A DNA stretch of 6,704 nucleotides from RGIG3009 sp045595445 (GTDB taxonomy: Bacteria > Bacillota > Clostridia > Oscillospirales > Acutalibacteraceae): positions 1 through 6,704 of the forward strand of contig JAZOAK010000043.1 of the NCBI GenBank assembly GCA_045595445.1, given 5' to 3'. How positions within the stretch are numbered: position 1 is the first letter of the stretch; the number at the start of each line of letters is the position of its first letter. The notes under the pieces are model-generated. The model was not told the DNA's origin and made no database searches. It saw only the letters and a list, made by a program, of their open reading frames with translations. Positions 1-6,392 of the stretch are shown piece after piece. Position numbers and translations under genes: made by a program.

Positions 1-1
1 A

Positions 2-877
2 TGGGATTTCGAAACACTCGGTCCTCCCGCACACGGCGAGAAGCAACAGGTAGAATGGTGCGAACGCTTCTTTGGCACGCATAAAGCGGCGGATATCAAC
101 GGCACGGCACCGTGGTGGTTCCCCGGTGGATTGCGGTACAGCGAACGCAGTTTTTGCGGTTTTTGTGGACCGGAAGGCGTGTGGCGCCCGTGTGCCGAGC
201 CTTACAAAGAACTCAATACGTGGTTCAAAGAGCCGAGGGAGAAGAAATCGGTCGATTATTATGTGACGATGGACGAGGAACAATACGTTTCCTCTTGGTA
301 TGCGCTACTTTGGGGCGAGGATCGACCCGGTGATGAGAGCCTGCCGGTTGATTTTAACAATAATCGCCTGACAGGGGAGGTACGCGGCGAGTCGCGTATC
401 GCGGTAGACGAGGCACTACGCAACGGTAAAACCATCAAGTTCCGCACCCCCGGCACAGGTACGACGTCAGCAACGATGCCGATGGTGGCAGTCGGCGGTA
501 CACCGCTGACAGGCACCAACCCGCCGCGTTATCTTAATGCCGAGTTCAATTATCTTGAGATTGAAACCGAAAACGGTGAGCGCGTACAGGTGAAAAACGG
601 CGCCCATATCCAAGCGGACAGCATCCGTTTACGCGCATGCCTCGGCAATATCCGTGAAGCGACGTGGCTCAAACCGAACGGTGATGAAAAAGGCGGCGTG
701 TATCTGTGTGCAGACGGACCTTGTACCGCCCGTGCGGCGATTACGGCAGACACCGCGTTCCTGGAAGACGTCAAGACCGAATGGATGACCTTATCAGGAC
801 GCGGGGAATACACCCTGCGTATGAATGCAACAGCCGTCAGCCCGTTCGGTGAGATCTGGCGAATTATTTTGAAATAA
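2..877 (+). CDS. Clan GH-A glycoside hydrolase, C-terminal 291 residues (5' end outside window)
   Basis: This is the 3' part of a large glycosidase, open from the first complete codon at base 2 to a TAA at 875-877. Frame and identity come from the next gene: the 291 residues align without a gap to residues 708-998 of that protein, with about 209 identities by hand count. What remains is the end of the TIM barrel (NGTAPWWFPGG, just after the catalytic region), a Cys-containing loop (CGFC, then RPC), and a beta-rich C-terminal domain ending GEIWRIIL. Both expected catalytic glutamates lie upstream of the window, so activity cannot be judged. Identity to the paralogue is about 61% before the TPGTGTT motif at residue 149 and about 82% after it. 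The next gene starts 18 bases downstream, so the two are very likely co-transcribed. The exact GH family is unassigned. Confidence 0.85.
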   Translation, partial: WDFETLGPPAHGEKQQVEWCERFFGTHKAADINGTAPWWFPGGLRYSERSFCGFCGPEGVWRPCAEPYKELNTWFKEPREKKSVDYYVTMDEEQYVSSWYALLWGEDRPGDESLPVDFNNNRLTGEVRGESRIAVDEALRNGKTIKFRTPGTGTTSATMPMVAVGGTPLTGTNPPRYLNAEFNYLEIETENGERVQVKNGAHIQADSIRLRACLGNIREATWLKPNGDEKGGVYLCADGPCTARAAITADTAFLEDVKTEWMTLSGRGEYTLRMNATAVSPFGEIWRIILK

Positions 878-880
878 TCA

Positions 881-886
881 AAGGAG
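881..886 (+). promoter_or_regulatory. Ribosome binding site of the large glycosidase; decides its start
   Basis: AAGGAG lies 9 bases before the ATG at 896 and 6 bases before a TTG at 893. The ATG has the better spacing and codon, so translation is placed at 896. The site falls in the 18-base gap after the upstream paralogue, with no room for a separate promoter. Confidence 0.75.
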
Positions 887-895
887 TATCTTTTG

Positions 896-3892
896 ATGCA
901 ATATGGTACACAAGCTTATGCTGTCAATATGGCGCGAGCGGGACGACTCGAAGAACCCTACAAGACGATTACCGTCTTAATGGATTCCCGACCGGGATTT
1001 GATCCCGATTCCGCTCATGACCTGATCTGCGCTATGATGGAGATGGGTTACCTCGTTCAAGAGGTTACTGTCGAAGAATTCCTTAACAAAAACGTGGGTG
1101 AACTTGGCTTTTTGACGGTGTTGCCACACGCGCAATCGGTTCCTGCTGTTTGCGCGGAGCAATTGGAAACCTATTGGAAACAAGGCGGTCGCGTATTGGT
1201 CCTCGGCGGTCACTTGTTCGGTCACTTGATCGAAGAGGGTGAAAATGCTTTCGAATACGTGCCGCTGAAAGCGGAAGAATTGGAGCAGACCGCCATTGAT
1301 GCGGCAACCTCGGGTAAGATGTATCCCATCGTCATGGAAGGCTTCACGCCCTCTTATAAAGTTTATAAAGCACCGCGCAATTCTTCATTTATGAGAGAAG
1401 AGCAGTCTATCGTGCATAGTACGATCACGGCGACCGACGAAGACCTTTTCTGTCCGCAAGCGCGTAATCACGGTCACGGTTACGGTATGGGTCATATCAA
1501 TCGCTTTATTCCGATGATTCAGGCAATGGGTGAAGGCGGCAGAGCCGATGGCAGACGCGGTGCTGCCGTGTATATGATGCTGCAAGACGTCGTTCACCGC
1601 CCTCGCTATTTTGTGGACGATAACCGCTTGGGCTACGTCAAAGGCACCAACCGCGGTGGTTGTGCGGTCGGCATTGGATTTACGCGTCAAGATATTTTGA
1701 ACGTTGACGGTATGCGCGAACTGCTGGAAGAACTGCTCGGCGCGTTACAGCGCGGTCTGTTTCTGTTTGAAGCGGGTAGCGATCGCTTTGTCGCGAAAGC
1801 ACACGAGACCATCAAACTCGGCACAAAGGTTATGAACCTGACGATGGACTATTATCCCATCAAGGTCGAATTTCGCGTGCGCAAAGGTGATGCGTGCGTA
1901 TTTGCCGCCGTGCAAGAAAATCTGGCGGTGACGGCGAATTTCACCGACATAGCGGTAGAATTTGACGTGCCGGAGAACGGGGAATATACCGTTGAAACGA
2001 GCCTTTGGTACCAGGATGCGCTTATCGATCGCATGGAACATACACTCACCGTTGATGACGCCTATATCGGAAAACCCGACGAATTTGTCAAGGTGGAAGA
2101 CGGTAAATTTATGCTCGACGGAGAAGAGTGGCGCGCGCTTGGTATCAATTATTGGCCGCTGTATTGCACCGGCTTTGAGTGGAACGACTATTGGTGGGGT
2201 TGGCTTGATAAAGCCTATTACGATCCGATTGAGGTTGAACGCGATCTTGAGTTGCTCGAGGAAATGGGACTCAACTGCTTGTTTACCCGTTTGGACGGAG
2301 ACCCGATCGGCCGCTGCGAGGATACGATGAAAGATTTTATCCGTCGTTGTCGCCGTCATGGGTTGAAACTCATGTTCAGCTATTGTAACGCGACTTCGGC
2401 ACTCAATTATCAAGGCGTTGCTTTCAAACATTTTATGGAGGACACAGGACTGATTGGCGATCCCACCTTGTTTGCTCACGATATCGGCTGGGAAATGGGT
2501 GGTAAATTTTATGTGTTGCCGAAATTTGTCAATCAACGCGACGCCGCTTGGGAGCAATGGCTTATCGATCAATACGGCAGCATTGAAAACGCTGAAAACG
2601 ATTTTGGTGTACCTGTTGACCGCACCGAATACGGACAAATAATCGCACCGCCGTTTGAACAGATCGTGAAAGCGGAGGGGGATTGGCGCATCAAAGTGCG
2701 GGCGTACAAACGCTTTACGATCGACTATGTCAGCCGCAAGTACCACGACGCTACCGAGGATATGCGGGCTACCGATCCCAATCACCTCATCACGTCCCGC
2801 ACGGGCGGTATACTGCGTTGCTCGATCGCGCTTAACTGTGCCGTCAAGCATCTGGATTTCACCACTCCCGAGGGGTGGCAAGCACCCAACGATCCCCGCG
2901 GTGAATATTATGCGTATGCGATTCCGCTGGTGATGAAACTCTTTTCGGGCGGCAAGCCGACTGTTTGGGCGGAATACGGACTCAGCAGTTGCGAGATCGG
3001 TTGGCGAAACTTCATCTGGGATTATGAGAATTTAGCGCCGTACGAGTGGGGGGTCAAACAGCAAACCCAATGGTATAAACAGTTCTTTGAAACGCATAAA
3101 GATGCCGATATCAACGGCACGGCACCGTGGTGGTTCCCGGGCGGTTTGCGGTACAGCGAACGAAGTGATTGCGGCTTTTGCAATCCCGACGGTACGTTAC
3201 GCCCTTGTGCGGAGATTTACAAAGAACTTGGTAAGACGTTCAAAGAACCGCATGAGAAATATGCACCCGATTATTACGTCACCATTGATGAGGACGTGTA
3301 TTCTGCCACGTGGGCACGGTTCCTCTGGGGCGAGGATAAGCCGGAAGATGCCAAAAAACCGCGTGACCTTAACGGTATCCGCTTGACCGAAGAAATCCGT
3401 GGCGAGGTGCTTAAAGCTGTCAAGGAAGCAAAAGACAACGGCAAAAAAGTCGGCTTTTGCACCCCGGGTACCGGTACGACGTCGGCAACAATGCCGATGG
3501 TAGCCATTGGAAATGTGCCGCTCAACGGTATTAACCCGCCGCGTTATCTCAATGCGGAATTTAATTTCTTTGAGATGGAAACTGCAAACGGTGAGCGTGT
3601 GCAGGTAAAAAACGGTTCCCACATCAAAACGGATGTTGTTCGCCTTCGTGCGAACGTCGGCAATACCGGTGAGGCGACGTGGCTCAAACCAAACGGCGAC
3701 GAAAAAGGCGGCGTGACTCTGTGCGCCGACGGCCCTTGTACCGCACGTGCGGCAATCACCGCTGATACCGCGTTTTTAGAAGATGCGCAAACCGAATGGT
3801 TAACCTTGTCGGAGCGCGGGGAGTACACCCTGCGCATGAACGCGACAGACGTCTCACCGTTTGGCGAGATCTGGCGCATTATTCTCGAATAA
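896..3892 (+). CDS. Multidomain cytoplasmic clan GH-A glycoside hydrolase (GH42-like), 998 residues
   Basis: A probable retaining exo-glycosidase acting on imported oligosaccharides. Residues about 25-290 look like a class I amidotransferase-like Rossmann domain: strand ITVLMDS, the LPHAQSVPA segment, a helix, then GGRVLVLGG around 104, closing with GCAVGIGF and a leucine-rich helix. Residues about 300-400 look like an Ig-type beta domain. The TIM barrel starts near 416 (GINYWP). Candidate acid/base is Glu533 in GWEMGG, followed by the WLIDQYGSIENAENDFG segment that in GH42 enzymes follows the acid/base. Candidate nucleophile is Glu693 in TVWAEYG. The 160-residue spacing fits clan GH-A strands 4 and 7. 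A beta-rich domain covers about 870-998. There is no signal peptide or membrane segment. In GH42 the amidotransferase-like domain follows the barrel, whereas here it precedes it, so this may be another or an unclassified GH-A family. Substrate unknown. Confidence 0.85.
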   Translation: MQYGTQAYAVNMARAGRLEEPYKTITVLMDSRPGFDPDSAHDLICAMMEMGYLVQEVTVEEFLNKNVGELGFLTVLPHAQSVPAVCAEQLETYWKQGGRVLVLGGHLFGHLIEEGENAFEYVPLKAEELEQTAIDAATSGKMYPIVMEGFTPSYKVYKAPRNSSFMREEQSIVHSTITATDEDLFCPQARNHGHGYGMGHINRFIPMIQAMGEGGRADGRRGAAVYMMLQDVVHRPRYFVDDNRLGYVKGTNRGGCAVGIGFTRQDILNVDGMRELLEELLGALQRGLFLFEAGSDRFVAKAHETIKLGTKVMNLTMDYYPIKVEFRVRKGDACVFAAVQENLAVTANFTDIAVEFDVPENGEYTVETSLWYQDALIDRMEHTLTVDDAYIGKPDEFVKVEDGKFMLDGEEWRALGINYWPLYCTGFEWNDYWWGWLDKAYYDPIEVERDLELLEEMGLNCLFTRLDGDPIGRCEDTMKDFIRRCRRHGLKLMFSYCNATSALNYQGVAFKHFMEDTGLIGDPTLFAHDIGWEMGGKFYVLPKFVNQRDAAWEQWLIDQYGSIENAENDFGVPVDRTEYGQIIAPPFEQIVKAEGDWRIKVRAYKRFTIDYVSRKYHDATEDMRATDPNHLITSRTGGILRCSIALNCAVKHLDFTTPEGWQAPNDPRGEYYAYAIPLVMKLFSGGKPTVWAEYGLSSCEIGWRNFIWDYENLAPYEWGVKQQTQWYKQFFETHKDADINGTAPWWFPGGLRYSERSDCGFCNPDGTLRPCAEIYKELGKTFKEPHEKYAPDYYVTIDEDVYSATWARFLWGEDKPEDAKKPRDLNGIRLTEEIRGEVLKAVKEAKDNGKKVGFCTPGTGTTSATMPMVAIGNVPLNGINPPRYLNAEFNFFEMETANGERVQVKNGSHIKTDVVRLRANVGNTGEATWLKPNGDEKGGVTLCADGPCTARAAITADTAFLEDAQTEWLTLSERGEYTLRMNATDVSPFGEIWRIILE

Positions 3893-3897
3893 TGTAT

Positions 3898-3926
3898 AAA
3901 AAAGCAGGCAAGCGCCTGCTTTTTTT
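3898..3926. terminator. Bidirectional intrinsic terminator between convergent genes
   Basis: GCAGGC (3904-3909) pairs with GCCTGC (3914-3919) around a four-base loop. The stem can be extended by the flanking A-run (3898-3903) and T-run (3920-3926). Rightward it has seven T residues after the GC stem. Read leftward, the A-run gives a six-U tail. It therefore can end both the glycosidase operon (stop at 3890-3892) and the convergent regulator gene, whose TAA at 3925-3927 sits at the end of the T-run. Confidence 0.9.
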
Positions 3927-4737
3927 ATTTCTGACACGCACGGTATTGCGTTGGTGTCATGTTCAGTTGATTTTTGAAGATATACATAAAATATTCCAGT
4001 GAATTGTACCCCGAGGAAAAGGCGATCTCCTTGACCGAAAGGGAAGAGGAGGCGAGCAGATTGCAGGCAAATTTGAGGCGGAGCGTGTTCAAATATTTGT
4101 GAAAGGTGGTGCCTATCTCTGTCTTGAAAAGCTGACCGAAATAATTGGGGGAGAGTGACAACCTATCCGCCAATTCTTCAAGCGTGATGCTGCCGCGGTA
4201 ATGCTCGTTCGTATAAATGATGGCTTGCTGGATCGGCGGCGGTAGCGTTGTGTGATGCAGGGCCGTCGTTTGTTTTCTTAAAAACGTGATCAGAATTTCC
4301 TCCATGCAATTACGCACCGTAATATCGTGAAACGGTAGATCACAGGAGATTTCGTCGCTCATTTTGGATAACAGATTTACGATCTCGGCGGTCTCGCTTG
4401 GCGCGAACGAACAGTTGAAGGTATGAAATTCCAAATGCTCGGCAAGCTTTGGCGAAATCCACTCTTTTCTGAAATACACGCTGTAAAGCACCATGTCGGT
4501 AATTGCCGTCAAACTGTGAAAGTCGTTATAACACATCAAATGTGAGCAACCGGCGGTGATAACGGAAGAAATACCGTTGTGGGTATGTTGCGCCTGCCCC
4601 GACACGACGAGTTCAAATTCATAATAATCGTGCCAGTGAATGGGGTAAGTGGCACCGGCGGGGATTTCCTTTTTGTGCACCGAAAAACGGCGATCCTCTT
4701 GAATATCAGCAGATCGTGTAAGAATATGTTTTGTCAT
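3925..4737 (-). CDS. AraC-family transcriptional regulator with N-terminal cupin domain
   Basis: A 270-residue DNA-binding regulator, a usual length for sugar-responsive AraC proteins. Residues about 15-95 form a cupin-like ligand-binding domain with HWHDYYE (His34, His36, Glu40). A helical linker follows to about 165. The C-terminal AraC domain has two helix-turn-helix units: ITLEELADRLSLSPNYF (about 184-200) with the LFK segment after it, and LSVKEIAFSSGYNSLEYF (233-250), followed by the family signature FKNQLNMTPTQYR. The usual glycine in the last signature is replaced (LNMTP). The start at 4737 has AGGTG at 4745-4749 seven bases upstream. It is divergent from the ROK kinase operon and convergent with the glycosidase operon, so it likely controls one or both in response to a sugar. 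The ligand and the sign of regulation cannot be read from the sequence. Confidence 0.92.
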   Translation of the reverse strand: MTKHILTRSADIQEDRRFSVHKKEIPAGATYPIHWHDYYEFELVVSGQAQHTHNGISSVITAGCSHLMCYNDFHSLTAITDMVLYSVYFRKEWISPKLAEHLEFHTFNCSFAPSETAEIVNLLSKMSDEISCDLPFHDITVRNCMEEILITFLRKQTTALHHTTLPPPIQQAIIYTNEHYRGSITLEELADRLSLSPNYFGQLFKTEIGTTFHKYLNTLRLKFACNLLASSSLSVKEIAFSSGYNSLEYFMYIFKNQLNMTPTQYRACQK

Positions 4738-4767
4738 GACGTTTCACCTAAATTGTTGATTTTCTTA

Positions 4768-4796
4768 ATAATACCCCATTTTTCTTGAATTTACAA
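4768..4796 (-). promoter_or_regulatory. Predicted sigma-A promoter of the AraC-family gene
   Basis: On the minus strand, TTGTAA (4791-4796, 4 of 6 to consensus) is separated by exactly 17 bases from TATTAT (4768-4773, 5 of 6). Transcription would start near 4761, leaving a leader of about 24 bases with the ribosome binding site. Its -35 box overlaps that of the opposite promoter. Confidence 0.6.
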
Positions 4797-4798
4797 GA
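4783..4798. repeat. Short inverted repeat over the overlapping -35 boxes; candidate operator
   Basis: TCTTG and CAAGA form a perfect 5-base dyad with a 6-base spacer. It covers the -35 boxes of both divergent promoters. A regulator bound here could affect both directions at once. The arms are short and AraC proteins often bind direct rather than inverted repeats, so assignment to the neighbouring regulator is only a suggestion. Confidence 0.35.
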
Positions 4799-4818
4799 GG
4801 GTTCGCAAAGAGTATTAT
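4790..4818 (+). promoter_or_regulatory. Predicted sigma-A promoter of the ROK-SIS-glycosidase operon
   Basis: TTTACA (4790-4795, 5 of 6 to the -35 consensus) is followed after exactly 17 bases by TATTAT (4813-4818, 5 of 6 to the -10 consensus). Transcription would begin near 4825, giving a leader of about 15 bases before the TTG start at 4840. That leader is too short for a riboswitch or attenuator, so control should act at initiation. Confidence 0.65.
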
Positions 4819-4826
4819 TATAGTAC

Positions 4827-4833
4827 GGGGGTG
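4827..4833 (+). promoter_or_regulatory. Ribosome binding site that places the ROK kinase start at TTG 4840
   Basis: GGGGGTG matches GGAGGTG, the complement of the 16S rRNA 3' end, at 6 of 7 bases. Its G-rich core ends 8 bases before the TTG at 4840. The alternative GTG at 4831 lies inside this site and only about 6 bases after the predicted transcription start, so it is a poor start. Confidence 0.6.
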
Positions 4834-4839
4834 TTTCAG

Positions 4840-5808
4840 TTGACAGGTTTTGATATTGGCGGGACCAAATGTGCCGTATGCATCGGCAAAGAAGGTCCTG
4901 ATGGATTTGAAATTTCAGACAAGCGTGTAATGCCCACCGATCGCACGGTGTCACCGTACGAGATGATCGACAGAATGTGTGCTGCCGCTGTGGAGATGGG
5001 CGGCATGAGTGACGTGGTCGGTATCAGTTGCGGCGGTCCTTTGGATGCCAAAGAGGGCGTTATTCTGTCACCTCCGAATCTCCCCGGTTGGGACGAGGTG
5101 CGGATCGTTGAGTATTTGGAACAACGTTATCCGGTACGCGCCTATCTTGAAAACGATGCCAATGCTTGCGCACTTGCCGAATGGCAGTTCGGTGCAGGCG
5201 AGCGGTGTGAAAACATGATTTTCTTAACGTTCGGCACGGGCTTGGGCGCAGGACTTATCCTTAACGGCAAGCTGTATGCCGGAACAAACGGCATGGCGGG
5301 TGAGGTTGGTCACGTTCGTCTGGCGGACGATGGTCCTATCGGTTTTAACAAGGCGGGCTCCTTTGAAGGCTTTTGTTCCGGCGGCGGTTTAGCTCAACTC
5401 GGACAAGCGGTGGCGCGCGAACGTCTGCAAGGCGGCAAAACGGTATCGTTTTGTAAAGACTTGTCGGAACTTGCTAACATTACCGCCAAAAGCATTGCGA
5501 TGGCGGCGGATAACGGTCATGCCGACGCCATTGCGGTATATGAACTGTGCGGCACGATGCTCGGCAAAGGGCTTTCGATGCTGATTGATATTCTCAATCC
5601 GGAACGTATCGTGATCGGCAGTATCTATCAGCGCAGCGAGAACTTACTTAAAGCCGCGATGGAACGCGAACTGCAAAAAGAATGTTTGCCCGAGGCGCTG
5701 GACGTTTGCCGCGTCGTACCGGCAAAACTCAAAGAAAACATTGGTGACTATGCCGCTTTGGCGGTTGGTGTTATTGGTTCGAAAGGAGAAAACGGATATG
5801 TTGTATGA
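4840..5808 (+). CDS. ROK-family sugar kinase, variant lacking the zinc-binding cysteines
   Basis: A 322-residue ATP-dependent kinase of the ROK (repressor, ORF, kinase) family, expected to phosphorylate a hexose or a derivative in the cytoplasm. The N-terminus has the phosphate-binding motif FDIGGTK. LENDANACALAEW carries the probable catalytic base Asp106, FGTGLGAG is the second nucleotide-binding loop, and MAGEVGH carries Glu155 and His158. There is no N-terminal helix-turn-helix, so it is a kinase and not a ROK repressor. The usual CxCGxxGCxE zinc motif is replaced by a Cys-free stretch ending GSFEG (Glu176 kept). It is the first gene after the divergent promoter and overlaps the SIS gene by 11 bases. 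An annotation starting at GTG 4831 would add three residues. The substrate is not identifiable by eye. Confidence 0.9.
   Translation: MTGFDIGGTKCAVCIGKEGPDGFEISDKRVMPTDRTVSPYEMIDRMCAAAVEMGGMSDVVGISCGGPLDAKEGVILSPPNLPGWDEVRIVEYLEQRYPVRAYLENDANACALAEWQFGAGERCENMIFLTFGTGLGAGLILNGKLYAGTNGMAGEVGHVRLADDGPIGFNKAGSFEGFCSGGGLAQLGQAVARERLQGGKTVSFCKDLSELANITAKSIAMAADNGHADAIAVYELCGTMLGKGLSMLIDILNPERIVIGSIYQRSENLLKAAMERELQKECLPEALDVCRVVPAKLKENIGDYAALAVGVIGSKGENGYVV
5783..5788 (+). promoter_or_regulatory. Ribosome binding site of the SIS gene, inside the ROK kinase coding region
   Basis: AAGGAG lies 9 bases before the ATG at 5798. It fixes the start there rather than at in-frame codons further upstream, such as 5741, which would put 57 bases of the SIS gene over kinase coding sequence with no such site. 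Confidence 0.8.
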
Positions 5809-6379
5809 ACGGTATCCCGAATTGCAAGCGTGCAAGCAGGAGATTGAGCAGGCGCTCGCGTTGCTCATTGAAACCTACCGCAACGGCGGCAAGGTGCTGG
5901 TGTGCGGAAATGGTGGCAGTGCCTCCGATAGCGAGCACATTGTCGGCGAACTGCTCAAAGGATTTTTGTCAAAGCGTCCCGTGACGGATGAGCGCATCCC
6001 CGAATCGTTGCGTGCCGAACTGCAAGGCTCGTTACCGGCGATCTCGTTGCCCAGCCAGTGTGCCATTTTGACGGCGTATTGCAACGACGTATCGCCCGAA
6101 ATGATGTACGCTCAACTGGTGTACGGATACGGAAAAGAGGGCGACGTGCTGATCGCGATCTCTACCTCAGGCAACGCCGCCAATGTGGCGAAAGCGGCAG
6201 AGGTTGCCCGCTATATCGGTGTGAAGACGATAGCGCTCACCGGTGCCAAGGACAGCAAACTTTCCGAACTTTCAACCATCACGGTAAAGGTGCCGGAAAC
6301 CGAGACGTATAAAGTGCAGGAACTGCATTTGCCGGTGTACCACTATTTGTGCGCCGGAGTTGAAAAAGAACTGTTTTAA
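5798..6379 (+). CDS. SIS-domain phosphosugar isomerase, GmhA-like
   Basis: A 193-residue single SIS-domain protein, close to the length of E. coli GmhA (sedoheptulose-7-phosphate isomerase). Motifs in order: GGKVLVCGNGGSASDSEH (30-47), phosphate-binding ISTSGNAANV (121-130), ALTGAKDSKLSEL (146-158) and YKVQELHLPVYH (171-182). From memory of the GmhA sequence, its catalytic Glu65 and His180 match Glu51 and His177 here, so isomerase activity is plausible. Compared with GmhA it has an insertion of roughly 15-18 residues around 62-80, next to the expected active-site region. No other heptose genes are visible. The gene overlaps the ROK kinase by 11 bases, which implies coupled translation and suggests it acts on the kinase product. 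The alternatives are a true GmhA or a DiaA-like regulatory SIS protein. The SIS fold is certain, but the substrate is not. Confidence 0.87.
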   Translation: MLYERYPELQACKQEIEQALALLIETYRNGGKVLVCGNGGSASDSEHIVGELLKGFLSKRPVTDERIPESLRAELQGSLPAISLPSQCAILTAYCNDVSPEMMYAQLVYGYGKEGDVLIAISTSGNAANVAKAAEVARYIGVKTIALTGAKDSKLSELSTITVKVPETETYKVQELHLPVYHYLCAGVEKELF

Positions 6380-6384
6380 GGAGG
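6378..6384 (+). promoter_or_regulatory. Ribosome binding site of the downstream glycosidase, overlapping the SIS stop codon
   Basis: AAGGAGG shares its first two bases with the TAA of the SIS gene (6377-6379) and lies 8 bases before the ATG at 6393. It is a near-perfect site, consistent with the glycosidase being the third gene of the operon. Confidence 0.8.
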
Positions 6385-6392
6385 AAACGACT

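Noticed and set aside
1..84. Reading frame starting with the ATG at base 1
   Set aside because: It stops at 82-84. The frame beginning at base 2 continues the clear homology with the downstream paralogue, so the ATG is a chance match at the window edge.
893..895. TTG as the start of the large glycosidase
   Set aside because: The ATG at 896 directly follows it, has better spacing from AAGGAG (9 bases against 6) and is the stronger start codon.
1745..2881. Long antisense open frame (378 residues)
   Set aside because: It lies wholly inside the large glycosidase gene, shows no recognisable domain and has no fitting ribosome binding site. It is a by-product of the codon use on the coding strand.
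4831..4833. GTG as the start of the ROK kinase
   Set aside because: It is part of the predicted ribosome binding site and would leave only about 6 bases of leader. TTG at 4840 has the correct spacing and gives the usual short N-terminus before the DIGGTK motif.
4738..4839. Riboswitch or catabolite-repression (cre) site in the divergent intergenic region
   Set aside because: The predicted leaders are only about 15 and 24 bases, and no good match to the cre consensus was seen. A TGAAACG near 4738-4745 differs at core positions.
5741..5797. Upstream extension of the SIS protein
   Set aside because: The extra residues overlap the kinase C-terminus, do not look like SIS sequence, and lack a ribosome binding site. 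ATG 5798 has AAGGAG 9 bases upstream.
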